From Pelargonium tetragonum (lineage: Eukaryota; Streptophyta; Magnoliopsida; Geraniales; Geraniaceae): a stretch of DNA of 64,000 bases. The notes under the pieces are model-generated. The model searched no databases. It saw only the letters and a list, made by a program, of their open reading frames with translations, and was not told the DNA's origin. Position 1 is the first letter of the stretch, and the number at the start of each line of letters is the position of its first letter. Shown here piece by piece: positions 24,607-36,947 of the stretch. The stretch covers positions 26,029-90,028 of the forward strand of contig JAYMTL010000082.1 of assembly GCA_036897445.1 (NCBI GenBank). Reading direction: 5' to 3'. Position numbers and translations under genes: made by a program.

Positions 24607-24945
24607 GGAAGCATAATGCTTAATTTTAGGTACAAAAGAGGTCCCACAGGTTTTTTTAAAAGTGTTATCTCTTTACTTAGATTAGTGTCTTGCTTAAGGA
24701 AACTACTTCTTACTGCTTATAATTTTTTAAAGTTTTCTAACTCTATTTATAAATTTATAAGGAATTGCCCATTTAGATACAGAAAAAAAGTCCTTTTTGG
24801 AAAGGCTTGCTTTCGTAACTCTAAAAGCCAAGGGTGTTGGATTTTGAGTTTATTTAAGGGGGTTAGGGAATTAAAAGAATTAGTAGCGCAAAAGCTGAGG
24901 AAGGAGTCCGGTATTGAATCAAACTTAAGAATAAACCTGTTGTAA
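24607..24945 (+). CDS. Basic hypothetical ORF, doubtful
   Basis: Not recognised. A standard-code frame with ATG at 24616 and TAA at 24943-24945 gives 109 residues rich in K, R, L and F, with no motif and no clear membrane segment. It contains a GGAGTCC cluster of the dispersed non-coding type near its end. Four to six frames this long are expected by chance in the window, so it may be spurious. Confidence 0.2.
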   Translation, partial: GSIMLNFRYKRGPTGFFKSVISLLRLVSCLRKLLLTAYNFLKFSNSIYKFIRNCPFRYRKKVLFGKACFRNSKSQGCWILSLFKGVRELKELVAQKLRKESGIESNLRINLL

Positions 24946-27900
24946 GAAAAAAGAAGTCCTCATTTTTCTTATTTATATGGATTCCTGAGCACTTTCGGTA
25001 ACAGGGGTACTATATATAATGATAATGGGTTTCATGTTGAGTCTTTCTAGAATTTAGATTTGAAAAAAAGAGGAGTTGAATAGATAAGTACCTTAGATAA
25101 ATCCTGAAAGAGTATACTTTTTTATTCTTTTGAATACTCAAGTTACACTAAAATGTTAATTTAAAGAGCGTGTACAGAGACGTTTTCTACGCAATTTAAT
25201 TAAAATAAAAGGAGAAAAAGTCTAATCCGTATATTAGGAATCAGGGACTTTTAGTATTTTTGAGTCCTAAAGACTAAAATCAGCAGCTATATGTGGGGTT
25301 CCTTGTACTGAAGAGCAGGCCTAAACCCATTCTAAGAGTAGTAAAAAAGGTAAACTAATTTGATCCTGAAGTTAGGATTTTCTTTACCGGAGAGCAGGAC
25401 TCATTCATAAATACCTATAAACAGGGATCTCGCCAATAAGGGGGTGTTTAACGTATTGCTTTGAGTAGATGGTGCGAGCATGTAGAAATTGTAGGTATTA
25501 AACAGTATGCAAAAGGTTTTCGTGCAAGTGCCCAAGTCTATATTAACTCTAGTCAAATCAGGAACGAGAACATGAGGAAACACGTCCTTTTGTTAAACAT
25601 TCCCTCCCTATAACCACATCAACTGCTTGCTGACTTGTTTGTTACTCATAACTTATTTCCTATTCTGCATACCTTTCTCAAAAGCCTTACTAAAAATCTT
25701 AAAAAACACCTGTTTTCTTAAGACTTGAAAACCTCAAGACACTAGAATTAGCCAAGGATTGAGTACTTCTCTTAACTAACCTCTAAACTTTTCTTAATAC
25801 CTGCCAGCCCTCGTACTCCGTATCAGTCTTACTTAACTTAAACTTAAGAAAAAAGATAACTCGTGCTTTTATTGCTAAAAGTCTATAAAAAAGATTGGAA
25901 AACTAATGCAAAAACCCACCCAAAATTTCCAGAGCTATTGTTACCTGTTTTAAAAAGGGGGGCTTCCGGTCGAAATAGCAATTTTAATAATTATCATTTG
26001 CTTTTGCTTCCAAGTGGCAAGTACCTTAATTAAAGAGAATTTCACTCCTGTCTTGTACTAAAACAAGTACGCAGGAGCTTCTATATCTGCGACTAGGCTT
26101 ATACCAAATTTCAAGTAAAAGCAAGAAAAGTCAAAAGCCAACGGATTTCTAATTCTAGATTTTCTGAATGAGACTTATTCCATTTTAACCCAAAAAGGAA
26201 TTAGCCAACAAACTTTTATGAAATACACGTTCCAGTCAATTTGAGTCATAAGTTGAATTAATTCATTTTATTAGGCGCACTCTCTTGCTAGGATCCGAGG
26301 TAATTCCTTAAAGTAGAAAAGAGTTTTAACGAGTAAAAACTTTTCAGACTATGCTTCAATTAAAAAAATAGGACATTCGCGAATATCTCTTGGCTAGAGC
26401 TTTATTTGCCTTTGAATTTTGAATAAAGTAAGTTCTAGGAGTAGACGTCTAGCGTCAGACCCCTTGATAGTTAATAAAGGAATCTTAAGAAGAGGGTAAG
26501 CGCGTGGTGTAAGGTATGAATGTACTATCTACGATACTTAATACAATAACTTTCCTCCGCTTCGTCAGGAAGAGTAACTGTCTACAATATGTGCTTTTTA
26601 TGGCTCGTAAAAAACTTATGAAAGAAATTTGTACTAAAAGTTATCCTGTGTTAGCCGACCTCCTATTAAAATGAAACTTTGTGCTTTTTTTCTTAATCCT
26701 GGTTATACTTTTCAGAATATAATAGAAAGGAGAGTCTTACCAAAAGAAAAAGTATTTAAATCGAGGTACCCTGTCACTACAATTCAGATTATCAAGAAAT
26801 GCAGTTCAATTTTTTGGTCTAATAAAAGAATCTGTTTTATTAGAAAAGACGGTAGGCCAAGTGGGCACTAATGAATTTGTTGAATGCAAAATGACTGCGA
26901 AAAGTATACCAAGTGCCGGTCAGGGGAGCCAGGCAATCAAAAAAGGACTGTACTTACTTTTGACTGAGGTTATAGCAGCAAAAAACTTCAATTTCTTACC
27001 AGCTAACCTGGAATTTATAGATAAATGAAAATAGAAACCTGACTTAAGCTAAGGAATTTCCAGTACTTGTAGAGATTCTTTAGGGTACTAGACTATGGAT
27101 AAAAAGGTTCCTTAAAGAGATAATCTTTTGGAGAATCCCAAAGCAAACAGAAGCCTATACTTTTTGAATAGGAATGACTCTTTTCTACTTATGAATTCCA
27201 AGATATCGCATCTAATTTCAGTTGCTTAAAGGCTTAAAATACTATAAGCTCCTTTTTGGAAGAGGCAAACTCCATGCTTTTTCTTTAATAAATAAGAGGT
27301 TTTTACTTGAAATGAAAAAGGCCTATACTTCACATGGGATTGATTTTTTAGTAAACTCAGGAGGGGACTCGAGCAAAGTAAATAAGAAAGAAGGAATCCT
27401 AGTACTAAGTACTAAAAAGAAACAAATTCAGTGTGTCCGTAAATAAAAAGTTGAATTATTAAATAAAGCATATTATAAAAGAGTTCCTTCACTTCAGTAA
27501 CCCAAGCTAACAGGGGCTCCCCTGGAGCATTCTTTATCGTATTTGTAGGGCCTATACTACCTTTTAAATCTGATAGAACCTATGTGTATTTAATTTAATA
27601 AGTAGAGCTTGCTATAATGCGGAGAATACTAAGCTTTTATGTATACTGGATTCGGAAAAGCACTCCTTAATGTTAATGGGTTCTCCTTAGAATTTTATAA
27701 GACTCCTCGGAATCTTTAATAAATCAAGTTCGATAGGAGGATTTCAAGATTAAAGTTGTCCTTGTCAAAAGAGTGTCGCTTTTATCTAACTAAAGGAATT
27801 CTTTAAAGGTTTAATTGAATAGCGTAAAAAGCTGTTATTTTCATTTTAAATTAAGTCGTCAATAACAAAAGGAATACGAGATTTAAAACGGTAAACTTAG

Positions 27901-28123
27901 CGGGTAGCTACTAAATCTAAAAGGGTTGGCCTGGTAAAAGAGTCAAAGCAAGTGTGGTAATTTCACATATTTAAGTTTCGCTTGCGGGAACTTTTACTAG
28001 TAAATAAAAGAGACTTTTGTATTTATGAGTCATACAGAATGTAGATATAGGAGTCTGTAGATTGACTAAAAAGGGGAAATTTTATAATAGAACTTGGTAA
28101 AATAGCGCATATTCCTGAGTGTT

Positions 28124-28150
28124 AAAAAAAAGCCCAGTAAGAAACCGGGC
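28124..28150 (-). terminator. Terminator-like hairpin with T8
   Basis: On the minus strand a 7-bp stem (GCCCGGT with ACTGGGC, one G-T wobble) and a 5-nt loop are followed by eight T. It has the form of an intrinsic terminator; no upstream gene is identified. Confidence 0.35.
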
Positions 28151-28342
28151 AGGAACCTATATAGAGTTACACTCCTAAGGTTGCTAATACGCGAAATATA
28201 ATAAGTATATATAATATAATGTTAATCAAATAAAAAAGCGGAGATCCTGATTTTAAGGTTCCCATATCTTTAAGTTAAATCAAAGGGTTTTACCAAGACT
28301 TTTTGGTTTACTCGAAATGGTTTTAGGTAATGGAGTATACTT

Positions 28343-28366
28343 CTTATCCTCTAAATAGAGGATAAG
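28343..28366. repeat. 11-bp near-perfect palindrome
   Basis: CTTATCCTCTA and TAGAGGATAAG flank AA. Stem length is near what chance allows in 64 kb. Confidence 0.5.
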
Positions 28367-30598
28367 CGGGAATATTGATATAGAAAAAGAAATTTGGTGT
28401 AGCATCAAACAAAGAAGCCCTTGAAAAGCTTTTTGTGTAAACTAATTTATAGTATATCAAATTTATACCCGTTACTACTGGAATATCTAAAGAAACTCCA
28501 AGTATAAGCATATAGTCAAGCTTAACACCAGGTCTCCATCCCCCTTCTCTAACACCCTGGCCTTTTTAAAGATAATTTGGTTACCTCGCTTTGGTATCAT
28601 ACCCTTAACAGCCTAATATCTTTATAAAATTCTGGTACAGGATTTCCTTGAGAATCACACAAAAAGAAATTCAAAAAGGAGTCTTCCTTTAACGGTTCAT
28701 AAAGACCTCCTCCAATGAGTAAAAGGATACGAATAAAGAGCTTTGGCCTTATTTTGTATTAAGGAGCTTTGTGGATTCCTTGTTTATCCCGAATATTGTG
28801 CTACCATTGTGCTGCCCATTAGTCAAGATATGCTTTTCCTGCTTACTTTATGTGATACAATACTCTAAAAGGGACCCTTTATAACTATTTATTATCTATT
28901 ATTTAGGGACCTCCGCAGGACTATAAAAATTTGTAAAGGCTGTTTATGTATGGCTATTCCTTAGTGAATTATATTTACACTTATTTAACTCTGGTATGCC
29001 CGGCAATTCTTTCAAAAAAATAGAATCAAGTATATGTGCTATAACAAATGTTAGATTCTATTTGAATACCCAGAGTCTAAGGAGCACCCGTTTCAATTAC
29101 CTTGAATTTATAAAAGTTAGCTCTTTAAAAAAATCTGTCTATGAAAAATTTTTTAGGAGAGGAGAGGTGTAAAAGGTATTAACTTAGATAGTTATAGTGT
29201 AGGACTCCTTTGGGTCAATAGGTAACAACTCTAAAGAAGGTACACACTGTCATACAGAATTTTTGCTAGGAGAACTTCTAACCCATAAAAGTGACTCCTT
29301 TAGACCACTAAAAAAGTAGCTCCCTGGTTCGAGCTTTAGATCTGATAAGAGTTTCTCGGGGCATTGATTTATAAGGACTGGGTTCTAGTTGAAAGAGATT
29401 TAAAGGCTTAGATAGAATTTTTTGGTATTCATACTTTCTCTCAGCTAAAAAGAACTTAGTTTAAAACTACAACGGATTTTGAGCAAGTAGGGATAAAAAA
29501 GCGGGCGAGCCTTAAGATACCTTATACTTAATACAGCTTTGAGATTACAGATTCTAGGGTATACATATTTTTAGATCAAGCAAAAGTGTAACACAAGTGG
29601 AATTCGTTGGTTCGAATCGCAATCTTACCTAAAATTACGGGTTCTTATACTCTTCTATTTTATTTAAGTTTTTATACATTTTAATCCAAAAATTTTTTAT
29701 TCCTTGGCGGCTCCCATAGAGGATCTTCTTTCTTAAGAAATAAAAGGAAGCTCCTGCTACGGGGAATCTTCTACGGATTTCTTTTCTGTTATTTAAAAAC
29801 ACGTCAAAGTGATTTTTAACTTTACCTTAATCCTAATAATATGTAATTATACAAGACTGGCGCGAACATTCTAGAAGCAAAGCCCACTATAAGGAAAGAA
29901 CTGTAGTATAAAGAATTTTAGCTTTAGAGTACTTACAAGAATCACAATACTCGAGTTAACTAACAAACAAGTAACCTTAAAAGTCAATTTTTTGTCAGAA
30001 ATTTCTTCCCGGAGAGGATAGTATACTAGAAAGGTATGGAGCTTCTTCGTAATAAGCAACACAGCAGACCTCTTTCAAGGAATATCACTATATTAAGCAA
30101 TAACATAAACACACAAGAAGTACTTTGTCCCGCAGGTAGTATTAAAATTGAAACTTAGCTTTATACTTGGCCTTTATATTCATTATATTCAAATCCAGGG
30201 GTTAGACCTTCTTTTACAAAATTCTCCAAGGGAAACTTATAACAAGTAAAAATAAGATAGAACAGCTTCTAAGGATCTTACGGGACAAAAAAGAGAGTTT
30301 GAGTCTTGCGGGTTTTCTATATTGTATATAAAGTACATCAAAAAGAATAAGTAAGAAAGGGAGAACCTCTAGATAAGATCACAAGACATAGTTATTCACT
30401 CATTTTTAAAGGATCCGCCTTTACCAATAATTATAGACACTACTAAACCTGGATTCTTTTGCTCCTAAGAAATCTGGGATGGAAGTGAAATCTCAGATTA
30501 AGAAAATTGTTCAGAACTCGCTTCTAATAACAAGAGCAAGAGGCAGGGTATAGCTCTCTAAGAAGGTTACAAAAGCAAAGAAGTCCTTAACAATTAAA

Positions 30599-30694
30599 TT
30601 AAGCCTAAGTCAAAACAAAGAGAAGGAAGTCAGTAACAAGTAAAGCAGTTGTGGGTTTTATTGTATGAATACCCTACGCGTTAACCTCCTTCTT
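30599..30694 (-). pseudogene. Truncated KEVN-family fragment
   Basis: On the minus strand after TAA (30695-30697) the frame reads KKEVNA, TAG, GIHTIK, then a short hydrophobic run, and ends at TAA 30599-30601: 31 codons, two TAG. The first part matches KEVNAL and SIH of the ORF at 22908, and the DNA AAGGAGGTTAA plus ATTCATACA is shared. A second minus frame, 30424-30657, stays open only if three TGA are read as sense, so a frameshift copy is possible. Fragmentary. Confidence 0.35.
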
Positions 30695-31279
30695 TTAAAG
30701 CAAAGTACTTTAAAATCAACTACAATCTTTCTTCCATTAGAAAAACCCATTTCCTATGGAGACTTCGGTTAGAAACTCAGTTAGCACATATCCCTCTTAT
30801 ATTTAGTTACCGCTGTAATAAGGCACTCCTTTAAATACCCCCGGGGCAGGCCTTTTGTAAAAAGTGCTTAATAAATTACAGAATCTTACTTACAAATAGG
30901 AGTTATCCTTACTTTTTAACTAGAAAAAGACGCCTCAAGTCAAGGGTCCCGCTTTATTCTGAGGTCTTTAAAAGAGGATTCGAACCTACAGATTTTTGGT
31001 CTGAGAATGCTGCGGGGAAGAGACTTGAAGTTCCTATTCTATTCAACCTCAACAATGTACTCACTAGCTACCAAATAGATAGAGAGTACTCGTTAGTACA
31101 AGTTAAAGGAGGTTGGATTGAGTGCTGATTTCAATTTAACTTATCTTAGTTCTTTCTTTTTCATGTTGAAAGGCTTCCTTTTTACTAAATTGCCCCGAGT
31201 ACGAGAGCTCAGAAGGATCCTGGCTTTTAGCCTTAGAGTTCTGCTTTTTATTCCTAACATTTTAGAAAAGACTTTTTGA

Positions 31280-31435
31280 TTTGAGAAGGCGTATATGAAA
31301 AGACTCTAGCAAAAGCTTAGGGCTGACCTCCACCTTCTTAGACTTCCTCTTGGAAGGGTCTTGTTGCCTATTACTGTAGCTATATCTCCAGTATTCCTTA
31401 GGGCAGTTAGGAACTTTTTTTAGTATATTACCTAA
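31280..31435 (+). CDS. Small amphipathic ORF with two TAG
   Basis: Not recognised. The frame is open from after TGA 31277-31279 to TAA 31433-31435, immediately followed by a second TAA. An ATG at 31295 gives 46 residues. TAG at 31307 and 31421. The product has a basic N-terminus (MKR, QKLRAD), LRLPLGRVLL, a hydrophobic run LLPITVAISPVF, then LRAVRNFF. The next ORF continues in the same frame right after the double TAA, so both may derive from one gene. Confidence 0.35.
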
Positions 31436-31438
31436 TAA

Positions 31439-31867
31439 GTAATAGATAATTTGGTGTTATATGGGTTGTACTTCTACATTACTCAATTTGGGTTTTCTCG
31501 TTATAGAAAAATAGAAAACAAACTTAGTAGGATTAGATATTACTTATCTCCTACCGGCTAGCACGTAGTAAAGGAGGTTAACTCTAGAGCAAGTGGTTAG
31601 AGTACGTATGTATGCACTAGTACATCCATCACCAACTTCGTTTTCTTTTCATTTCTTTATTTTGTTGCTTTGTCTTATATTGACCTAAAGATTTACTTGT
31701 TGACTTACCTGACTCTGTTGCTTTATAAGACCTCTCAAAGCTAGATTTTTTTAATTAGTATTCGGGGGAGGATCCCCTATATTGTAGCTAATGTTACTGT
31801 GGGATATGTTATAATTAATAATAGTATCTTAATTGTTGCTATTGGTATTTATCGGAAAGTAGTATGA
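31439..31867 (+). CDS. KEVN-family membrane ORF, three TAG
   Basis: Not recognised. The frame is open for 142 codons from after TAA-TAA (31433-31438) to TGA 31865-31867, with TAG at 31559, 31598 and 31742. The first 45 residues are polar and basic (SRYRKIENKLSR); then VVKEVNS at about residue 43 matches KEVNA of the 22908 ORF; a hydrophobic segment, LLTYLTLLLYKT (compare ITW-x-LYLRET), GRIPY (compare WGIPV) and a last hydrophobic stretch follow. The order of shared motifs supports paralogy although pairwise similarity is low. No ATG is available near the start. Confidence 0.45.
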
Positions 31868-32300
31868 TATTTAAAGTCTTTTTTTTCAATGTAATAAATA
31901 TCGTAGTAGAGTGGGGTTAGGTATTGTTGTTTAGCAATAACGATATAGTTTTTGTTTGGTTATATTTATTGTTTAAGTGTATTCCTCTTTCTTCTTTCTA
32001 TTGACTTACTAGACTTAATGTACTAATACCTGCTGCTATAATGCCTTCTTAATACCTGTAACTAGACTTAATCTCTATCTTAAAAGGTAAAAGTTGTAGC
32101 TACTCCCGCTTTGCTAATACCTATAGAGAATCCTAAGACTCTTCTTCTAACCTTGATAGGCATTCCCGAGAACTTAGTCTACCTAATTATTCCTTAATCT
32201 TGGAAGTGAAAGGAAGTATATGTATTACTATTAATTAGTATTAGTTTAGAGTGAGAGTTCTTGTTTATTGTATAGAATTAATTAGACTTTATTATAGATA
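31868..32300 (+). other. T-rich island continuation, broken frames
   Basis: Composition matches the coding islands, but every frame is interrupted by TAA. A short frame at about 32025-32098 contains FLIPVTRL, matching FLIPVTNL of the ORF at 57846. Likely decayed family sequence. Confidence 0.35.
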
Positions 32301-35300
32301 AGAACTTGAACCCTTTTTATTAAGTCGGGATTCCTTTTTTTAGAAGTCCAATAGCCACGGGTTTTTCAGAATTTAAAGTAAACAAGGAGTCCTACCTGGG
32401 TTTTGGAAATACGGCCACCAAAGGATAAGGATATGAGTTAAAGAAGAGGAATTTTTGAGAATAGGGGTTTCTAAAAGCATAGGAGATAAGCGAGCTCTTT
32501 CATCAGTCTCTTCAATTTAATTGGTGTAACAAAGTTTCTGCGTGACAGGGGTTAGTTTCTATATATGAAAACCGAGCAGTTAAAACTTCTCTTTGGTTGG
32601 TAGTTCATTAATCTTAACCTTGGTTGATATTTGTCTAATAAAGGGAAATAGTAAATTATTAAAAAACTCTTGTATTAAGGTTTTAGCTATATACAAGGGT
32701 TAAGGTAGAGCTACAAGCTCCCCCCCAAGCAATATCTATTAGCCAGTAATAAACGAATTCTAATCTGAAAACTTCATTTTAATAATAGACTCGAGTTTGA
32801 TTTTTATAAGGGGGCTCCCGGTAATAACTTAATAAAAAAAGCATATAAACTGTCGAACTAAAGGATTTTGGGTCTCAGCAGATTCCAATCGATATCATTT
32901 TAGAGAAGCTTGCCTAAAAATATAGAATCAGAATGCTTTTTTTAACCTTATAAAGCACTCTTATTAACTGCAGTGGGAATATCTTCCTCTACGAAACTTT
33001 ACGATAAAGGGTTCCTCTCGCGAGACTCCGTCGGGGCGAGGGTAAGAGGGTGGGATTACTCTAGGATACCCTTTTGAAGGATTTAAAGAAGATAAAGTCA
33101 AAAGGGTTGCCAGTTCCTCTGATTACAAGTTTCCGATTCTGGATAATAGGGATTTTTTAAGAATAAGTAAGGAAAAGAGAGTTTCAAAGAATCGATTATA
33201 TACAAATAAAATAAAAAAGGAATTTAAAAGGAGCTGCCCTAAGGTTACCTCGGTGTTTTATCCCACGAGCTGTGTAACTTAGTTTTAGAAACCTTCTAGG
33301 TTCTTACTCTTTTATGTCTCGGAAAGAAAGTCCTCTCCTAAAAATTGAAACTGTAAATTGACTTTTTAAGAGGTGGTGTTCTTGTATTCGAGCTCCAGTA
33401 TAATGTACAGCTTCTCTGCGCTTTCTTAAACTAAACTTTTAACTAAGTATACTCTAAAATAAAAAGGAGTCCCGATAGGTTACTTCTAAGTTTATAGGCA
33501 AAACTTGCTAGTAGTGGGCTTTTATTCTAATTATATTATAATACCGAGTCTTGAGCTATCAGAGTTGGGTTTCTCTTATTCTAGATATTTGTATAATAAG
33601 GAACTCAAATCCTGTTGCAGACTCTTAAATTGTAACAGAGATGCAGGGATCTACCTTGCTAAAGGAATACGCGTATAAGGTGTTTGTATATTGCTAATAG
33701 AATCTAGCCACAAAAGGCGCAGACTAAGTGAAGTCCAAGGGGCGGCAGAAAGCTTTTTCGAGTTTCACTATCAGTTTAGAGTAAACGCCCAATATAAAGC
33801 CCTTCCAAACCCCCTTAACTTGTACTTGGAAAAAATCTACTCAAACATTTCTTAAACTCTTCCCTATCTAAGGTTTACCACCTAAATGAAAAGAGAATCC
33901 TTCTTGTACACGGATGCCTTAAATCCTAACAAGGAGACTCTTGGCTTTAGAAAGAACCCGGTTAGTAGTACTTTAGTTAGAAAAATTCCTGTTAAGCCAA
34001 ACTCCTAAAAAAATCTTACTAGTTTGTACTCATTCTTACAGCTTGAGTAAGGGCATTTCCTAAAAGGATATGGAGGCTTACTTATAAAAGTAAAAGAGCC
34101 CTTAACTTACTGAGTAGATACTTCAAGAAGTTGGTTAACCTAGGAGTACCTACACATGCTTTTCCTTTCTTTTTAGTTTATGAGGTCGTATATGTAATTT
34201 CTATTGGAATAAGGCTTCCTCTCATATTTCAGGTAAAAACCCTTTTAGGTTGGTGGATTTTTTGATTGGCCCTTGTGTTTAGGCATAGAGGTTTTTTAGC
34301 GAATGGCTTATACTTTAATTTGATAAATAGAAATGAATTTCTTCTGTTGGATAAAAAGAGTTTGAAATGTCGTTGTAACAATTACGCTTTAATTAAGGTA
34401 TACAGACCAAAAGAGTTTCTTCATATATTGGGGTTTTGCTTTTGGGTTGTTTTAAAAGCCTTTATTATTTATTAGAAAGACTTTTTTTTAAGAGCTCGGA
34501 TAAATTGCACTACCCGAAACTTAGGAAACAAGTATTTTCAAGTCATTTAAAAACCTAGACTTTTCGTTTCAACTAAAAAGGGTTTTAATTAGTTCCTAGT
34601 TGTGGTGCCGCGGTAGCTGTCCTTAGTGTTAGTATAAATTTGGCATTAATTAAATTATATAATAAAAGGGGCATAAGCACAACAAGAAAACTCAAATTCT
34701 TTGGCAAAGGATATAGAAGCAGCCCTGGTATTTGTACCTGTTCTTGACTGAAAGATTTTTTTGTGAAGGGATTCCCTTTATCCTCAACGAAACTCAAAGG
34801 CTTTGCAGTAAGTCTTTCTTATATAGTAATAGGATCCCCTTTCGGTAAAAAGCACAATAAGATAAATCGGAAGAGCACTCACCGTACTTTATCTAATCAA
34901 TTCATCGAATATCTAGCTAGGGCTTAAAATTTTAGAAGGAAGTTGAGGACTCTCTTGATACTAAATTATACACGCTAGTTGTGATAATACGAATAAACTA
35001 AGCAGAAAACGTTTTAAGGTTAAGGATTCCTAGAGAGAGATTTTCCTAATATAAGGGGCACTAGATTAAAGTCTTGATCTCGAAAGGGGTTTGAGCCGAG
35101 AACGGTATACGTATAAAATAGGAGGGGATATAGTGAAAACACCCATTGCTGGAAAGGTTTGCTTACTGCGTTTTATGGGGGAGTTTCTATTCCTAATTAT
35201 ACTGCTTGTATTGTATAGATTTTCTCTTTCCAAACCCTTTTCCATTTTGACATAAATCCCATTTAGCTGGGTCCAGTTAATTAAGTAAACGGAAAAGAGT

Positions 35301-36901
35301 TGCTAGCGCCTATAATTAGAACCAAATTCTTTTTATACTAAGCACTAAACAAGGCAAGGATAATACATTTTAGGGCTGGGGAAAGACTCTTTGTGAAGGC
35401 CTATAACCAAAAAGTTTTTATGATAAGTACACTCTTTCTCTGAGAAACACTAGTATTTTCTATAATAGATAGAGGAGCGGTTCCCTTTATAAAAAAACAA
35501 ATTCTTCCCTCAGAGGGTTCCACTAGGGTTCGGTGTTAGCCTTGCCACTACAAATTTTATTTAGTGAAGAAGCAAGTAAAGCCAGTGGATACAATAAGGA
35601 CTATCATAACATACTGATAACACCCCACTTCGTCGGGGTATAAAGGTCCAATATAGTCTAGGTATAGTTAAGTATATAAGATTGCTCTAGAGAAATCTCT
35701 TAATACAAGGGGGTACGATGATTCTATATCTTCCTTTTTTCTATTTTATAGAGTTTTCTCTTCCTGGAGCTTACTGTTACACTCATCTACTCTTTTTATG
35801 TACTAAATTAGTTATACTATAAAAGGCTAAATAACGCATAGAAACTTAAACATTTAGAGTATACCAAACTATAGCAAGATCAAAATAAGTAATACAGATC
35901 TAAGATTATTGAGAGATATACCACAAGGCATAGAACGAAAGGGCTCTAAAGTTTCATTCTATGAGCTGCCTTATCCGGGTGTTTGTATGAAAAGAAAAAG
36001 GTGTTCCCAATTTATCTACTTTAATTACCAGAAAACTCTGTTATATTAGACATCTATCTACTACTTATGCGATATACTTTGAAAAAAATAAAGACCTCTC
36101 TCTTTGAAATCTTTTCCCGAAAAGTCAAGCATCTACCTAGTTGTCTGAAAGTCCAGGGTTCCGCGGGCTTTTTTCTTGCCTTCATCGAGCAGGTAGGGGA
36201 TTTCAAAACCTAGGAACACCAAATCCGCGCAGGTTACTTTTTAACAGTTTGTAATCTTAATCAGAAAAAGACGCTTGCCGATGTCGAACAACACAGGTAT
36301 ACCTAAGTATAGTGGTGCCGTTTCTATCTTTCTATCAATGAGATATTATAAAGAAGCTATATAAACAAAGAAGTTCCACGGATCAAGTTCAACTTTATTG
36401 ATAAAGGGGTAAGGCCCCATTAAAAGGGGATGCTTATTATTTCATTTTAATTTACTGCTTGAGTCTCTATGCTGGGAATTCCCCAAGCTTCCTATTTTTG
36501 TAAGCTAAAAAGAGACTTTAAATCTTTTTTTATAAGTCAATTGCTCTATTAGTATTTCGAAATAGAGGGTACCCCAAGGCGAGGTTTCTGGATTTCTAAA
36601 AAAATGGTTGGGGTTTGCATTTTCTCTGATTAGTTAGGAAAAAACTAGTATTTATCTGCATTTTTTGTTCTCGGTAAGCTGCTTATATTGTCCAGGTTTT
36701 AGAAAGTAAGATTTTAGGAATTTCCTTGGTTTTGAATACCAGATTTGAGAAAGAATAAATATTCGATAGTTTCGGAATTAGCAGTAAAAAATTGCTTTAA
36801 GCCGGCAAATTAGAAATGAAGTATAATAGTTATTAAGGAAAATCCGGTTTTATTTAAACTAAGAAGTTCTTGATATAATACTTCTTCACTTTGTCTTTCT
36901 T
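32301..36901. other. No gene seen
   Basis: Non-coding, with G+C clusters, a CTCGCGAG-rich patch near 33018-33045 and the small hairpin at 35621. Confidence 0.4.
35621..35639. repeat. Small CCCC/GGGG hairpin
   Basis: ACCCC and GGGGT flank an 8-nt loop ACTTCGTC. Resembles the stems at 1147 and 5900. Confidence 0.4.
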
Positions 36902-36947
36902 AACTACGAAAGGACTTGAACTCATGCGCGTATCCTCCAAAGTAGTT
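36902..36947 (-). ncRNA. 46-nt tRNA-like mini hairpin
   Basis: A terminal 6-bp stem (AACTAC/GTAGTT) encloses CATGAGTTCAAGTCC, a T-loop-like word also found at 56052 and 63222. There is no room for both D and anticodon arms. May be a deleted tRNA relic. Confidence 0.25.

Larger units (their letters stand above)
24946..30423. other. No firm gene; weak T-rich island and terminator-like hairpin
   Basis: 25620-25870 is T/C-rich and has two short membrane-like frames, including FLIPAS near 25790, possibly a family fragment. A terminator-like hairpin is at 28124 and an 11-bp palindromic hairpin at 28343-28366. The rest is featureless. Confidence 0.35.

Noticed and set aside
30424-30657. TGA as tryptophan, from a frame with three in-frame TGA
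   Set aside because: The best islands contain no TGA, and a 78-codon frame open to TGA is expected by chance; TGA is treated as a stop.
31571-31581. AAGGAGGTTAA as a ribosome binding site (also near 23229 and 30681 on the minus strand)
   Set aside because: At all three sites the bases encode KEVN inside the longer open frame, so protein conservation explains the repeat better.
31577-31603. tRNA D-arm-like GGTTAACTC...GGTTAGAGTA
   Set aside because: Lies inside the KEVN-family ORF and has no T-arm downstream.
31439-31867. Resemblance to ATP synthase subunit 6 (IPY and following region)
   Set aside because: Only a few residues agree; the conserved arginine-bearing helix was not found.
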